Shown piece by piece: positions 1-9,333 of a stretch of 64,000 nucleotides of DNA. The notes under the pieces are model-generated. The model ran no database searches and was not told the DNA's origin. It saw only the letters and a list, made by a program, of their open reading frames with translations. Position 1 is the stretch's first letter. Every line of letters starts with the position of its first letter. Made by a program: the position numbers and the translations under genes. The DNA lies in NCBI GenBank assembly GCA_017417315.1, contig JAFPZK010000078.1, forward strand, positions 99,712 to 163,711, in the 5' to 3' direction. Source of the DNA: Bacteroidales bacterium. Lineage in GTDB: Bacteria; Bacteroidota; Bacteroidia; Bacteroidales; UBA3824.

Positions 1-398
1 TAATCAGAAAAATCATTATCGGGTTTTTCTTTGAGCCTGATAAACGGCGTTTTGTTTTCGCGCTTAAACACCACGTCCTTAAAAGCCGAAGAATACATCA
101 CGTTACTCGGCGATACAAGCGGTTTCCAAAAATCGCGAACCAATATTTCATCACTTTCCACCTCAGGCGGGTAAAACCTTCTCTTGTCAAATTCATAAAG
201 TATCTGTCCGATGTTGTTATCTTTCATCAGATACTTATATTCAAACTCCTTCTGTTCAAGACCGTCCAAATCAACGGTCAAAAACCAATCGCCGTTGTTT
301 TTAGGGGTCATTAACGCCTGACCTTGTCCGGGTATTCCCTCGATTAACAATTGTTGCCCGTAACAAGTGCGGTAATTTATTTTAAATGTAACTTTCAT
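1..398 (-). CDS. malQ: 4-alpha-glucanotransferase, N-terminal part (partial)
   Basis: The gene is open to the left edge, so only the first 132 codons are seen, starting at the ATG at 396-398. The translation begins MKVTFKINYRTCYGQQLLIEG and continues with NGDWFLTVDL and FEYKYLM, the pattern of a CBM20 starch-binding domain. Bacteroidota amylomaltases carry one or two CBM20 domains before the GH77 catalytic domain. The family transfers alpha-1,4-glucan segments during maltodextrin or glycogen use. The catalytic part lies outside the window, so the assignment rests on the N-terminal domain. Another CBM20 enzyme is possible but less likely. Confidence 0.7.
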   Translation of the reverse strand, partial: MKVTFKINYRTCYGQQLLIEGIPGQGQALMTPKNNGDWFLTVDLDGLEQKEFEYKYLMKDNNIGQILYEFDKRRFYPPEVESDEILVRDFWKPLVSPSNVMYSSAFKDVVFKRENKTPFIRLKEKPDNDFSD

Positions 399-559
399 AG
401 TTTTATGCTAAAAGTCAAACCAAATGACACCATAAAATTATATAAATATTTTTATTCCAACTACAATATCGTAAGTTTTTTTTTTCATTTTTTTCAAAAT
501 ATTTTTTTTAGATTTGATAATCAGGCATTTATAAAAAAAACAAAACGTTAAAAAAAACT

Positions 560-669
560 AAAACAAAAAAGCGGAACATAAAATCCCGCTCTTTTGCCAC
601 TACTAATTTTTTAACCTAAACCTAATATTATGAAAAGACAATTTTTAATTTCTAATCCCCTTTGTTTTA
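560..669 (-). ncRNA. candidate small RNA, about 100 nt
   Basis: The 399-874 gap has no convincing gene. On the minus strand a TATCTTTG box (675-682) lies upstream of a compact unit ending in a GC hairpin (arms 570-574 and 586-590) followed by a run of T, a good intrinsic terminator. Together they define a transcript of about 100 nt. The plus strand also holds a 17-codon reading frame starting at the ATG at 630, which could be a leader peptide. I prefer the RNA reading because promoter and terminator agree in direction. The function is unknown. Confidence 0.35.
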
Positions 670-674
670 CGCTG

Positions 675-682
675 CAAAGATA
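675..682 (-). promoter_or_regulatory. -7 box (TATCTTTG) for the candidate small RNA
   Basis: This is an exact TAnnTTTG match on the minus strand. The -33 element is weak (TTTAAAG region), so promoter strength is uncertain. Confidence 0.4.
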
Positions 683-842
683 AAGTGTTTTTTTTACAAT
701 TACTTTAAAAGAAAATTAAGCAATTCTGAAATAATTTTATAACAAACGCTGTTTCAAAGCCTTTCAAGGTTTAGTAAGTGTTAATGTTTAGTTTTTGTGA
801 ACAATTTAACTTTAATTATGATTGTATTACAATAAATTTTTA

Positions 843-850
843 TAATTTTG
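843..850 (+). promoter_or_regulatory. -7 box (TAATTTTG) of the metallophosphatase gene
   Basis: This is an exact TAnnTTTG match, with ATTG 18 bases upstream as a possible -33 element. It overlaps an in-frame TTG at 848, which therefore cannot be the start codon. The ATG at 875 follows a leader of about 20 bases. Confidence 0.55.
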
Positions 851-874
851 TTGACAGAAATTGTAAAAAACATA

Positions 875-2566
875 ATGGAAAATCTTACGGAGCCTAAAAC
901 AACAAAAATTAAAATAATAGCGACAGGTGATGTTCACGGTGCAATTTTTCCTTACGACTTTATAGAAAATGAGCCTTTGAACACCTCATTGGCTCAGGTC
1001 TACACATATATAAAAGAACAACGCGCTGTAAAAAGTCAGGAAGTAATACTGCTTGACAACGGAGATTTTCTTCAAGGTCAGCCTGTTGTATATTATTCTA
1101 ATTATGAGGCATACGACGGACTTCATATATGCTCTGACGTAATGAATTTTATGGGTTATGATGCGGCAAGTATCGGCAATCATGACCTTGAAACGGGACA
1201 CGAAGTTTACGACAGGCTTGTAAAAGAATTTAATTTTCCGTGGCTTGCCGCTAATGCCGTAAGGAAATCCGACGGTAAACCGTATTTTACACCCTACACC
1301 ATAATAGAAAAGGGCGGTGTCAAAATCGCGATTTTGGGACTGATAACCCCATCTATTCCGACTTGGTTGCCGGAAAAAATTTGGGAAGGCATTGAGTTTC
1401 GCGATATGGTTGAAACCGCACAATATTGGATGGAAATAATCCGCGAAAAAGAAAAACCTGACATCGTAATCGGTCTTTTTCATTCGGGCATAGACAGCAC
1501 CTACAACAACCGCTGCAACGAAGACTATATGAACGAAAACGCTTCGGCATTAGTGGCTAACAAAGTGCCGGGCTTTGACCTCATAATCGCCGGACACGAC
1601 CATCAAGAATGTAATATGGTTATCAAAAACGTTGAAGGTCAAAGAGTTATAATTCTTGATTCCAAAAATTGCGCCCGACTTGCAGCCGTAGCGTCCATTC
1701 AGGTAAAAAAATGCGGAAACAAGCTCATCGACAAAAAAATCACGGGTCTAATTATGGAAATGAACTCCTGCGAACCGGATACCGAAATGATGAAGCGTTA
1801 CAGCGAATATATCAACATGATAAAAAAATACGTATCGAAACCAATTGCCAAATTTACCAGAACGGTATCTTCGCGCGATGCGATGTTCGGAAATTCGGCA
1901 TTTGTAGACTTGATACATTCAGTACAGTTGGAGGAGACGGGAGCCGACATATCATTTGCCGCACCGCTGACATTCGACTCTAAAATCAAAAAAGGCGTTG
2001 TCTGTATCCGCGATATGTTTAAACTCTACAAGTTTGAAAATCTTTTGTACACTTTAAAATTAACGGGTCAGGAGGTTTTGGATTATTTGGAATATTCCTA
2101 CGGCTGGTGGTTCAATATGATGAGCGACAAGAAAGATCATCTCGTACTTTTTGAACTCGACGAAAAAGGCAACAACCGTACGGCGGGAAAATTTTACAAT
2201 TATTCTTCCGCCGCCGGAATCAATTACACCGTAGACCTTTGCAAACCTGCGGGAGAAAAAATCAATATCCTCGGCTTTACCGACGGACGACCTTTTGATT
2301 TGAACGGCGTTTATAAAGTTGCCGTAAATTCTTACCGTGGCAACGGCGGCGGCGGACACTTAACCGAAGGAGCGCACATAGTTCATGAAGAACTCTTAAA
2401 GAGGATTATCTCGGCAACTGACAAAGATTTACGCTATATTATAATGCGTAACATCGAAGAAAAACATATCATCTCGCCAAAAGCCTCAGGAAATTGGAAA
2501 GCCGTTCCTCAGGATTTTTGGATTAAGGGACGCAAAAAAGACTATCAAGTGATGTATGACAATTAA
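875..2566 (+). CDS. 5'-nucleotidase/UshA-CpdB-type metallophosphatase, cytoplasmic
   Basis: The 563-residue protein shows the calcineurin-like dimetal phosphoesterase signature: GDVHG (D19, H21), GDFLQG, GNHDLE and AGHDHQ. A C-terminal 5'-nucleotidase domain follows, with NGGGGHL as the likely substrate loop. The family hydrolyses nucleoside monophosphates, cyclic nucleotides or UDP-sugars. Unlike secreted UshA there is no signal peptide, so it should act in the cytoplasm. The ATG at 875 was chosen because the promoter box covers the upstream TTG. purT follows after 12 bases and is probably cotranscribed, which suits a role in purine metabolism. The exact substrate cannot be read from the sequence. 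Confidence 0.85.
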   Translation: MENLTEPKTTKIKIIATGDVHGAIFPYDFIENEPLNTSLAQVYTYIKEQRAVKSQEVILLDNGDFLQGQPVVYYSNYEAYDGLHICSDVMNFMGYDAASIGNHDLETGHEVYDRLVKEFNFPWLAANAVRKSDGKPYFTPYTIIEKGGVKIAILGLITPSIPTWLPEKIWEGIEFRDMVETAQYWMEIIREKEKPDIVIGLFHSGIDSTYNNRCNEDYMNENASALVANKVPGFDLIIAGHDHQECNMVIKNVEGQRVIILDSKNCARLAAVASIQVKKCGNKLIDKKITGLIMEMNSCEPDTEMMKRYSEYINMIKKYVSKPIAKFTRTVSSRDAMFGNSAFVDLIHSVQLEETGADISFAAPLTFDSKIKKGVVCIRDMFKLYKFENLLYTLKLTGQEVLDYLEYSYGWWFNMMSDKKDHLVLFELDEKGNNRTAGKFYNYSSAAGINYTVDLCKPAGEKINILGFTDGRPFDLNGVYKVAVNSYRGNGGGGHLTEGAHIVHEELLKRIISATDKDLRYIIMRNIEEKHIISPKASGNWKAVPQDFWIKGRKKDYQVMYDN

Positions 2567-2578
2567 CCTTTAAAAAAA

Positions 2579-3760
2579 ATGTTAGAAATAGGAACTCATA
2601 ACAAACCCAAAGGCAAAAAGGCACTTCTTCTCGGCTCCGGCGAATTAGGCAAAGAAGTCGCAATTGAACTTCAACGTCTCGGCGTTCAAGTAGTTGCCGT
2701 TGACAAATACGAAAACGCACCCGCAATGCAGGTGGCGCACAAAAGTTACGTTTTTTCGATGCTTGACTCTGAAAAAATCCGCGAAACAATCGAAAAAGAA
2801 AAACCTGATTTTATAATTCCCGAAGTAGAAGCCATCGCAACGGAAACGCTCATAGAATTAGAAAAAAAGGGCTACAACGTTATCCCTACGGCTAACGCAA
2901 CTTTTCTGACCATGAACCGCGAAGGCATACGCCGTCTTGCCGCAGAAAAATTAGGAATCAAAACCTCTCCTTACCGTTTCGCTTCGACGAAAGAAGAGTT
3001 CTACAAGGCGGTTGAAGAAATCGGCATACCGTGCGTTGTTAAACCCATAATGTCTTCTTCGGGACACGGACAATCGGTCATCAAAAGCAAAGACGGAATC
3101 GAAAAGTCTTGGCAAATTGCTCAGGAAGGCGGAAGAGTAGGCGCGGGAAAAGTTATCGTGGAAGGTTTCGTAAAATTCGATTATGAAATCACGCTTTTGA
3201 CAGTCCGTCATATCGGCGGCACAAGTTTCTTACAACCCGTCGGACATTATCAAAAAGACGGTGATTATCAAGAATCTTGGCAACCGCAACCAATGAATCC
3301 TGAAACAATAAAAAAAGCCGAAGACATTGCCGAAAAAATTACGACCGCACTCGGCGGACGCGGAATTTTCGGCGTTGAAATGTTTATCCAAGGCAACGAA
3401 GTAATTTTCAGCGAAGTATCGCCGAGACCGCACGACACGGGTATGGTTACGATGATTTCGCAGGATTTGTCGGAATTTGCCTTGCACGCAAGGGCGGTTT
3501 TAGGACTTCCTATCCCAAATATTGCTTTTCACGGACCCTCGGCTTCAAAAGCCGTTGTCGTAGAAGGCGAAAGCCAAGATATTGTATTTTCAGGACTTGA
3601 AGAGGCGTTGAACATTCCTGATACTTCGATGAGAATTTTTGCAAAACCCGAAGTCAGCGGACACCGCAGAATGGCAGTACTTTTGGCGCGAGGAAATTCA
3701 GTAGAAGAAGCGCGGCAAAAGGTCCAAGAAATGGCAAAAAAGATAAAAATACAAATATAA
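2579..3760 (+). CDS. purT: formate-dependent phosphoribosylglycinamide formyltransferase
   Basis: The 393-residue ATP-grasp enzyme makes formyl-GAR from GAR, formate and ATP, the third step of purine synthesis. It has an N-terminal Rossmann-like segment ([20 protein letters not shown]), the ATP-grasp core with [14 protein letters not shown], and the metal-binding [15 protein letters not shown] motif. The C-terminal region keeps HRRMAV. Length and motifs match E. coli PurT end to end. It lies 12 bases after the metallophosphatase gene and ends at an intrinsic terminator. Confidence 0.95.
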   Translation: MLEIGTHNKPKGKKALLLGSGELGKEVAIELQRLGVQVVAVDKYENAPAMQVAHKSYVFSMLDSEKIRETIEKEKPDFIIPEVEAIATETLIELEKKGYNVIPTANATFLTMNREGIRRLAAEKLGIKTSPYRFASTKEEFYKAVEEIGIPCVVKPIMSSSGHGQSVIKSKDGIEKSWQIAQEGGRVGAGKVIVEGFVKFDYEITLLTVRHIGGTSFLQPVGHYQKDGDYQESWQPQPMNPETIKKAEDIAEKITTALGGRGIFGVEMFIQGNEVIFSEVSPRPHDTGMVTMISQDLSEFALHARAVLGLPIPNIAFHGPSASKAVVVEGESQDIVFSGLEEALNIPDTSMRIFAKPEVSGHRRMAVLLARGNSVEEARQKVQEMAKKIKIQI

Positions 3761-3789
3761 AAAAAGCCCTGATTTTCAGGGCTTTTTTT
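3761..3789. terminator. bidirectional intrinsic terminator
   Basis: A GCCCTGA/TCAGGGC stem with a short loop is flanked by A and T runs. It lies between convergent purT and the TPR gene and can serve both strands. Confidence 0.85.
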
Positions 3790-3803
3790 ATATTTGTATT
3801 TTC

Positions 3804-5468
3804 TTAGAATCTTGCAGTGGTGCTTTCGCCAATCCAACCGCCGACCGTAACGGAAGTTCCCGGAGTAACTGAGTGCATAAATGCTTCTTCTTTTTTCGGA
3901 CAAGAACCCGAATATCTGTTAATCAAAGTCTGAGCCTCTGATGCAACTGACGGGTCAACTGCTTTTGCTTTTTGAAGTTTGTCGATAACAACCCAATAAG
4001 TTTTGGATCTTTCAAAAGCGTCCTCACCGACAGGATTTGCACCGTACATAATAGCAATCAAAATATAAGGCAAACCGTAGTTAGATTTCTGAGAAATCGC
4101 TTTAAGAGCATACGATTTAGCAGTCGTAACTTGCTTTTTATCGTTATAAATTTTAGCAATATTGTAGTTGTAAACCGCTTTCATAGTATCAACCGTTGAA
4201 TATTCGATTGCTTGTTCCAAATACTTCAAAGCATCATCGTCTTTGCCTTTTTTCAAAAGCATTTTTGCGAAGTTATAACAAGCCAATTCTGAGGGTTTGC
4301 TTTCGATAAGTTTTGCAGTTGCTTTTTCATACAAAGGCAAATCAGTACAGCCTTTTTGGTCAAAAATCTTAACGATTTTTTCAGCCATTTCAGCATCGTT
4401 GGGGTTAGCGGTGAATCTCGGTTCAAAAGCCTTGTTCAACGCACCACATTCAGCAGCCTTGCTGGTAGAAAACATTTGGTCAATAGCACCCTGAACCTGT
4501 TTTGCGGTTGCAAGTTTCGATTCAGCATCCTTAGCGGCTTTGTCGTTAGCAGGATTTTCAAGTTGTTTTGAAAAATCAGTTTTCTGAGCGTCCAAAATAT
4601 CGTTCAACTGCAAATATTTGTCAACAACCACCGAAGCGTCTACTTTTTCAGACTCAAACATACCGAGAGTTGCCTGCATAGCAGTCTGAATAACGGCAAG
4701 TTCAGTTGCCTTACCGCCTAAATCAACAGCCTTCGACAAAATATTGTACGGCTCCTCAATCGGACTTTTACGGTATTTCAAAAGGTCAACACCTTTACGT
4801 CCTAAAAGATAAGCCTCACCGTAGTTTTTGCTCGTTGCGGCAAAATATTTGATTCTTTGGTCATAAACCATCATCAAAGTGTCAATCCACAATTCCTGTT
4901 CCTTGCGGTCAGCGGCCTTAGACATCTTGAATTTCACGATTGAAACACCGTTAGAATAGATGTTTTGGGTACTTTTAGGATAATCTTTGAAAAGAACCGT
5001 CCAAGAAGTATAAGCATCAGCGTAGTTTTGCTGTTTAGCATATTCCTGAAACATAGAAATCATACGCATACAATCTGCGGAATCAGCACCGTATTTTTCT
5101 TCTCTCATAAGATTTGCGATTTTGTGTCTCTCGCTTAATACGGCAGTCTTCAAATCACCGAGAGTTCCGGCTTTTTGCATATCTTTAAGTGTCTTAATAT
5201 CAAATACTTCCAAGACTTCCGCTTCTGCACCGCCGTGTTCAAATTTTTCGATTTCCGACAATCCCGTGTTCATTTTTGCATAAAGATCACGGTATTTCGT
5301 TTTCAATGCAGGTTTATAAACCGTCGAATTGTTGATAGCCAATTCGCTTGTTGTTTCGGGAAATTTCATGGAGATAACATCTCCGGCACTCTGCGACATT
5401 GCAGCAGTTCCCGAAAGCAATAATGCTGACAATGAAAGTGCGAAAAGTTTTAATCTGTCCTTTATCAT
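3804..5468 (-). CDS. exported tetratricopeptide-repeat protein
   Basis: The 554-residue protein has an N-terminal signal peptide (hydrophobic LKLFALSLSALLLSG, probable cut after AAMSQ). The body is helical. A recognisable TPR-like stretch lies near residues 390-470 (LACYNFAKMLLKKGKDDDALKYLEQAIEY and the next helices). It is probably periplasmic or outer-membrane associated. It follows an outer-membrane protein gene on the same strand after 40 bases, downstream of coaX, an arrangement I recall from other Bacteroidales. TPR proteins act as scaffolds. No enzyme motif is visible and the partner is unknown. Confidence 0.7.
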   Translation of the reverse strand: MIKDRLKLFALSLSALLLSGTAAMSQSAGDVISMKFPETTSELAINNSTVYKPALKTKYRDLYAKMNTGLSEIEKFEHGGAEAEVLEVFDIKTLKDMQKAGTLGDLKTAVLSERHKIANLMREEKYGADSADCMRMISMFQEYAKQQNYADAYTSWTVLFKDYPKSTQNIYSNGVSIVKFKMSKAADRKEQELWIDTLMMVYDQRIKYFAATSKNYGEAYLLGRKGVDLLKYRKSPIEEPYNILSKAVDLGGKATELAVIQTAMQATLGMFESEKVDASVVVDKYLQLNDILDAQKTDFSKQLENPANDKAAKDAESKLATAKQVQGAIDQMFSTSKAAECGALNKAFEPRFTANPNDAEMAEKIVKIFDQKGCTDLPLYEKATAKLIESKPSELACYNFAKMLLKKGKDDDALKYLEQAIEYSTVDTMKAVYNYNIAKIYNDKKQVTTAKSYALKAISQKSNYGLPYILIAIMYGANPVGEDAFERSKTYWVVIDKLQKAKAVDPSVASEAQTLINRYSGSCPKKEEAFMHSVTPGTSVTVGGWIGESTTARF

Positions 5469-5508
5469 AACATTTTTAATTTTTTAAGATTTTAAAATTA
5501 GTATAATT

Positions 5509-6801
5509 CTATTGAAATTTACGTTTCACGAACCAAACGTCGTGAGCGGTAACGTTAAAATGCACCAAAAAGTACTTTTCTTTGTACAAACCTCCGTCAG
5601 TGGTCCCGCGCGTACCTACATCGCAACTTACGTTAAGCAAGAGCGTCCTGATAGGAAATCCGAGACCGAAACTTACACCTTTTTCTTCGATGTCATAACC
5701 GTTCAAACTTAAATATGTTTCCGTCTTATGGATTCCAAATCTATAGTTGATAGTTTTGTAATATCTTGAAGAATATTTTGCATTTACATATTGAACGCCC
5801 AAGCCGTAATATTTATTTTCTTTGAACCCTGAAACATTTTGCTCATAAGGCATTGTAAATTTTTTCCAATCCTGATATTTGTAATCAAAATTAATTCTCA
5901 ACTGTTCAAAAAATTCTGCCGAGACGCCTATTCCGAAACTTTTAGGAACGGTAATTTTTCCGTCATAAAGCGTATCGTTAGCAATAGTATCATTATATCC
6001 CACAAGCGAATTTCGTGATGTCATCAATAACTGACTTCTTGAATTAAGTTTCGCTTCGCCCGAAAAATATACGCCTAACGCTAATTTCAAAAACTTTTTC
6101 GTCGTGTCTTTTTTAGAGTCGAAACTTCTCTGAACCAAAAAGCCTAAATCGCCTGCCCAACCTCTGATAATATCTTCGCTTTTGCAGGAGGTCTTTGAAT
6201 AATAACCCGTGGCAACCGTATTCAAGGAGTCTTCTCTTAAAACATCACCGAAAACGTATTTTCCTTTCACTCCGACGGAAAACATTTTCAAGAATTTGAA
6301 AGTAGTACCAAGACTTACTTCCGAAAGACCGCCTTTACCTTGAAACAATTCAACATACTTTCTCGTATAATCACTCTCCTTAACGGTTAAAGTGTCCTTA
6401 CAAAGATAACCTACCGCGCTATAAGGCGAAAGTCCGAAATAAAAACTCCACCAAGGTTTTACGGCAAAACCGCCGGCAAAATATCTGAAAGTGGCAGTGC
6501 TGTTTTTTTGCTTTTTAACCACCGATTCGGTTTTAGTATATTTTACATCAAAACCGACATCAAAAACAAAACGCTGCAAAAGCAAATCTGCATTCGCTGC
6601 GGGGTTTACAGTATTCAAAAAATAAGGTGTACTTTCGGCGATTCCTGCGCCGCCCATTGCAATATTATGACCCGCTACACCCGAAAAAATATCGCCTAAT
6701 CCGTAACGCGAATACGGCGAAGTGGTAAACCGCTGCGCTTTCAACTGACTGAAAGACAGAAGAATAATTAAAATTAAAAATTTAAAAACTCTTAGATACA
6801 T
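5509..6801 (-). CDS. outer-membrane beta-barrel protein, FadL/OmpP1-like
   Basis: The 430-residue protein starts with a signal peptide (FLILIILLSFSQLKAQ). Next comes an N-terminal segment typical of FadL-like porins (TTSPYSRYGLGDIFSG, MGGAG), then alternating beta strands and a C-terminal aromatic residue. The family forms barrels that move hydrophobic compounds, but no substrate can be named here. Its start overlaps the end of coaX by 20 bases, so translation is probably coupled. The TPR gene follows in the same direction. Confidence 0.65.
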   Translation of the reverse strand: MYLRVFKFLILIILLSFSQLKAQRFTTSPYSRYGLGDIFSGVAGHNIAMGGAGIAESTPYFLNTVNPAANADLLLQRFVFDVGFDVKYTKTESVVKKQKNSTATFRYFAGGFAVKPWWSFYFGLSPYSAVGYLCKDTLTVKESDYTRKYVELFQGKGGLSEVSLGTTFKFLKMFSVGVKGKYVFGDVLREDSLNTVATGYYSKTSCKSEDIIRGWAGDLGFLVQRSFDSKKDTTKKFLKLALGVYFSGEAKLNSRSQLLMTSRNSLVGYNDTIANDTLYDGKITVPKSFGIGVSAEFFEQLRINFDYKYQDWKKFTMPYEQNVSGFKENKYYGLGVQYVNAKYSSRYYKTINYRFGIHKTETYLSLNGYDIEEKGVSFGLGFPIRTLLLNVSCDVGTRGTTDGGLYKEKYFLVHFNVTAHDVWFVKRKFQ

Positions 6802-7525
6802 TGTAATTTAAAATTCTGTTTAGACCAAATGCTACTAAATTTGGCGCTGCAAATATCGTATTTTTTAAGTTCTTAGCCAAAAAAATTGTGTCCCCACCCG
6901 TTAAAATTATTTTTCCGTCGGGGTTATCCCTCTCAAAATCACGTATATAACCTTCAATTTCAAATTTTATGCCGTTCAAGACACCTCCCATGACGGCAGA
7001 GGCGGTATCGCGGGCAAAACCGGAGAGCCAATCATAGTTTTCTATCAAGGGAAGTTTGGCGGTATGTTCGTTCAACGACTTGAATCTCAGCCTTATACCC
7101 GGTGAAATATTTCCGCCCCAAAATTCTTTTCCGTCTTTTAAATAGTCAAAAGTTATGGCGGTTCCGGCATCTATTATAAGGCATGACTTTCCTTCAAATT
7201 CTGTTGCTGCGCCCACTGCGGCTGCCAAACGGTCGAGACCTAATGCCGCCGGATTGCTATAAAGATTTTTTACCGGTACTTTTGTTTTGGACGAAAACTC
7301 CAAAACGCTCCCGCAAAAGGCTTCCAAAAACTCTTTTATGCCGTCAATAAGAGTGTTTACGGAAGAAAAAATTACGTTTTTTATTTCATAATCGCCAAAA
7401 ATTTTTGATACCTCCGTAATAATTTCATCTTTTTTAGATTTTACTATATTCTTAAAAATCAAATTGTTATATTCAAAAACACAAATTTTACAAAATGTGT
7501 TTCCAATATCTAAAATTAAATTCAT
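6782..7525 (-). CDS. coaX: type III pantothenate kinase
   Basis: The 247-residue cytoplasmic ASKHA-fold enzyme phosphorylates pantothenate, the first step of CoA synthesis. Visible motifs are the phosphate loop DIGNT at the N-terminus, GLDRLAAAVGA for pantothenate binding, IIDAGTAITFD with the catalytic Asp, GGNISPG, and TGGD near the C-terminus. The length is normal for CoaX. It is the first gene of a minus-strand group with an outer-membrane protein and a TPR protein, and is divergent from a response regulator gene. Confidence 0.95.
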   Translation of the reverse strand: MNLILDIGNTFCKICVFEYNNLIFKNIVKSKKDEIITEVSKIFGDYEIKNVIFSSVNTLIDGIKEFLEAFCGSVLEFSSKTKVPVKNLYSNPAALGLDRLAAAVGAATEFEGKSCLIIDAGTAITFDYLKDGKEFWGGNISPGIRLRFKSLNEHTAKLPLIENYDWLSGFARDTASAVMGGVLNGIKFEIEGYIRDFERDNPDGKIILTGGDTIFLAKNLKNTIFAAPNLVAFGLNRILNYNVSKSF

Positions 7526-7567
7526 TTTTTTTTAACAAAAAAATTAAAATTTTCGGCTGCAATTTAC

Positions 7568-7575
7568 TAAATTTG
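7568..7575 (+). promoter_or_regulatory. -7 box (TAAATTTG) of the response regulator gene
   Basis: This is an exact TAnnTTTG match 30 bases before the ATG at 7606, in the divergent gap with coaX. It rules out the in-frame start at 7495. Confidence 0.5.
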
Positions 7576-7605
7576 CAACATAAAACAGCACAAAAAAATA
7601 TTAAA

Positions 7606-8001
7606 ATGGCAAAAAAAATATTAATCGTCGAAGATGACAAAATGCTCTGCACGATATTTCAAATGTTCGTTCAGGAACTCAACTATGAACTTATCGGAAC
7701 GGTTCATACCGGCACCGATGCGCTTAATGCAGTTGAAAAAGACAACGACATAGACGTTATTTTGATGGACATACATCTTGACGGTAGGCTCAGCGGCATA
7801 GAAACGGCTGCCTTTTTGGAGAAAAACGGTTACGAAATTCCCGTTATTTTCATCACCGGCGACGACAATGCCGAATTGATAGAAGAAGCCACATTATCAA
7901 ACGTTTTCGGTTTTATTCTGAAACCTGTTTATATGCGCAACCTCGGTATCGCAATAGAATTTGCGTGTGCTAAATTTGCCAAAATGCTAAACAAAAAATG
8001 A
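7606..8001 (+). CDS. stand-alone response regulator receiver protein
   Basis: The 131-residue protein is a single REC domain: acidic pair D10/D11, phospho-acceptor D55 in VILMDIHLDG, the switch Thr in FITGDD, and the conserved Lys in LKPVYM. There is no output domain, so it should work through protein contact, as CheY or Spo0F do. No histidine kinase gene is nearby. The ATG at 7606 was chosen because MAKKILIVEDD is the usual REC start and a promoter box precedes it. Confidence 0.9.
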   Translation: MAKKILIVEDDKMLCTIFQMFVQELNYELIGTVHTGTDALNAVEKDNDIDVILMDIHLDGRLSGIETAAFLEKNGYEIPVIFITGDDNAELIEEATLSNVFGFILKPVYMRNLGIAIEFACAKFAKMLNKK

Positions 8002-8010
8002 AAAGAATTT

Positions 8011-8586
8011 TTACTTCTTGTAAAAATTCATTTCATCAAGATATTCAAATGCTTTTTCGGGCATAAAAAATCTCACGTCCTTTCCATTATGAACGGACTG
8101 CCTTATAAATGTGCTTGAAATTTCGATTATAGGCGTTTCAACAAGTGTAACCTTCGGGTGATTAACGAGTTGTCCTCCCGAAGAACCGTTACGCGGAAAA
8201 ACCAGCACGTTATGATATTGCAGTATTTGTTCATAATTTTTCCACCTATCCAACCTTTCGAGATTGTCAGTACCCATTATTAAATAAAACTCTCTGTCAG
8301 GATATTTTTCTTTCAGATAAGTAAGTGTGTCAATAGTATAAGAAGGTTTGGGCATACGAAACTCAACGTCGCATGCCCAAAACTTTTTATAGCCTTCAAT
8401 CGCCCGTTTAAGAAGTTCAAGACGGTGATAATCAGGCAGTAAACTTTCTTTCTGTTTGAAAGGGTTTTGCGGAGAAACCACAAACCATAAACAATCCAAT
8501 GCTGAATATTCAGTCAAGAAATTCGCTAACATCAGATGTCCGTTATGAACGGGATTAAAAGAACCGAAATACAGTCCTGTTTTCAT
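8011..8586 (-). CDS. nadD: nicotinate-nucleotide adenylyltransferase
   Basis: The 191-residue cytoplasmic enzyme joins ATP and nicotinate mononucleotide to give deamido-NAD. It has the nucleotidyltransferase loop GSFNPVHNGHL at the N-terminus, KPSYTIDTL and IMGTDNLERLDRWKN in the middle, and the C-terminal ISSTFIRQ motif (the family's ISSTxIR). The length is normal. It lies 3 bases downstream of the exported SPOR-like gene on the same strand and converges on the response regulator gene with a 9-base gap and no visible terminator. Confidence 0.93.
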   Translation of the reverse strand: MKTGLYFGSFNPVHNGHLMLANFLTEYSALDCLWFVVSPQNPFKQKESLLPDYHRLELLKRAIEGYKKFWACDVEFRMPKPSYTIDTLTYLKEKYPDREFYLIMGTDNLERLDRWKNYEQILQYHNVLVFPRNGSSGGQLVNHPKVTLVETPIIEISSTFIRQSVHNGKDVRFFMPEKAFEYLDEMNFYKK

Positions 8587-8589
8587 TTT

Positions 8590-9198
8590 TTATTCGTTCA
8601 ATTTGTAAATTGCTTTTGCTTCCTCAGCCTGAGTATAATCCCAAAAAGGTCCGATAGAAAGTCTTTGGAACGAAAGTCCTTCAAACAAAGCGTCAGCAAA
8701 TTCGTTAGCCGAACCGGAAGAAACGGCAGCAGGGCTTCTCGTATACTCGTATGACCCCATACGTTTCAATTCCGTGAAAGCACATTGAAACCAATGCATA
8801 GTACTCGGAGCGGTCGGTTGCGGAAGTTCATTGATTTTTTCCTTAGATTTTTTGTAATAAATTTTTGCGTTAATCGCCTCAACCTCCGAATAGAAAGGTC
8901 CTATCGTAACCTGACGGTGAGCGATTCCCCACCAAACGGCTTTTGAAAAACTTTTGAGCGAACCCATCATAACTTTTGCTCCGCCGCCCAAAATTTCTAT
9001 TTCCTTACGCTTGCTGTCGATTTTCATACGGATATAAAACCAATAAACATCAGGCGTAGGTTCTTTATCAAGAATACCTTCGGGATTTTCCGAGGTTACT
9101 TTCAAAGGCTTTTCGGGGTCAACCGCCGATGCCTTAAAACTACCGCAGAACAACGTCAATGCGGCAAAAAGCAACAATATTTTTGAAATTTTTTTCAT
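8590..9198 (-). CDS. exported protein with two SPOR-like motifs
   Basis: The 202-residue protein has a signal peptide (ILLLFAALTLFCGSFKASA). Two copies of a related motif stand out: RQVTIGPFYSEVEAINAKIYY near residues 97-117 and QRLSIGPFWDYTQAEEAKAIY at the C-terminus. Both resemble the core of SPOR domains, which bind peptidoglycan lacking stem peptides (GPF followed by an A-rich helix). This suggests a periplasmic, cell-wall-linked role, but the match is partial. A TATCTTTG box lies at 9235-9242 upstream. It precedes nadD by 3 bases. Confidence 0.6.
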   Translation of the reverse strand: MKKISKILLLFAALTLFCGSFKASAVDPEKPLKVTSENPEGILDKEPTPDVYWFYIRMKIDSKRKEIEILGGGAKVMMGSLKSFSKAVWWGIAHRQVTIGPFYSEVEAINAKIYYKKSKEKINELPQPTAPSTMHWFQCAFTELKRMGSYEYTRSPAAVSSGSANEFADALFEGLSFQRLSIGPFWDYTQAEEAKAIYKLNE

Positions 9199-9271
9199 CT
9201 TTACTAAAAAAGTTATGTGTTAAGTTTTATTTTACAAAGATAAAAACAAAATTCATACCATTAAAATTTTT

Positions 9272-9303
9272 TTTGATTTACAGAGAAATATTTTTTAATT
9301 TTG
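9272..9303 (+). promoter_or_regulatory. promoter TTTG-N20-TAATTTTG
   Basis: The -33 box is at 9272-9275 and the -7 box at 9296-9303, with the 20-base spacing seen repeatedly in this window. It covers the in-frame TTG at 9301 and so fixes the lipoprotein start at 9334. Confidence 0.7.
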
Positions 9304-9333
9304 CCCGAACGTAATTTTAAAATTGTAAAAAAA

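Noticed and set aside
848..874. TTG start codon at 848 for the metallophosphatase
   Set aside because: It lies within the -7 box; the ATG at 875 is the first start downstream of the transcription start.
986..1483. A 165-codon minus-strand frame within the metallophosphatase gene
   Set aside because: It lies entirely inside a gene with complete catalytic motifs and has no sign of being a protein family.
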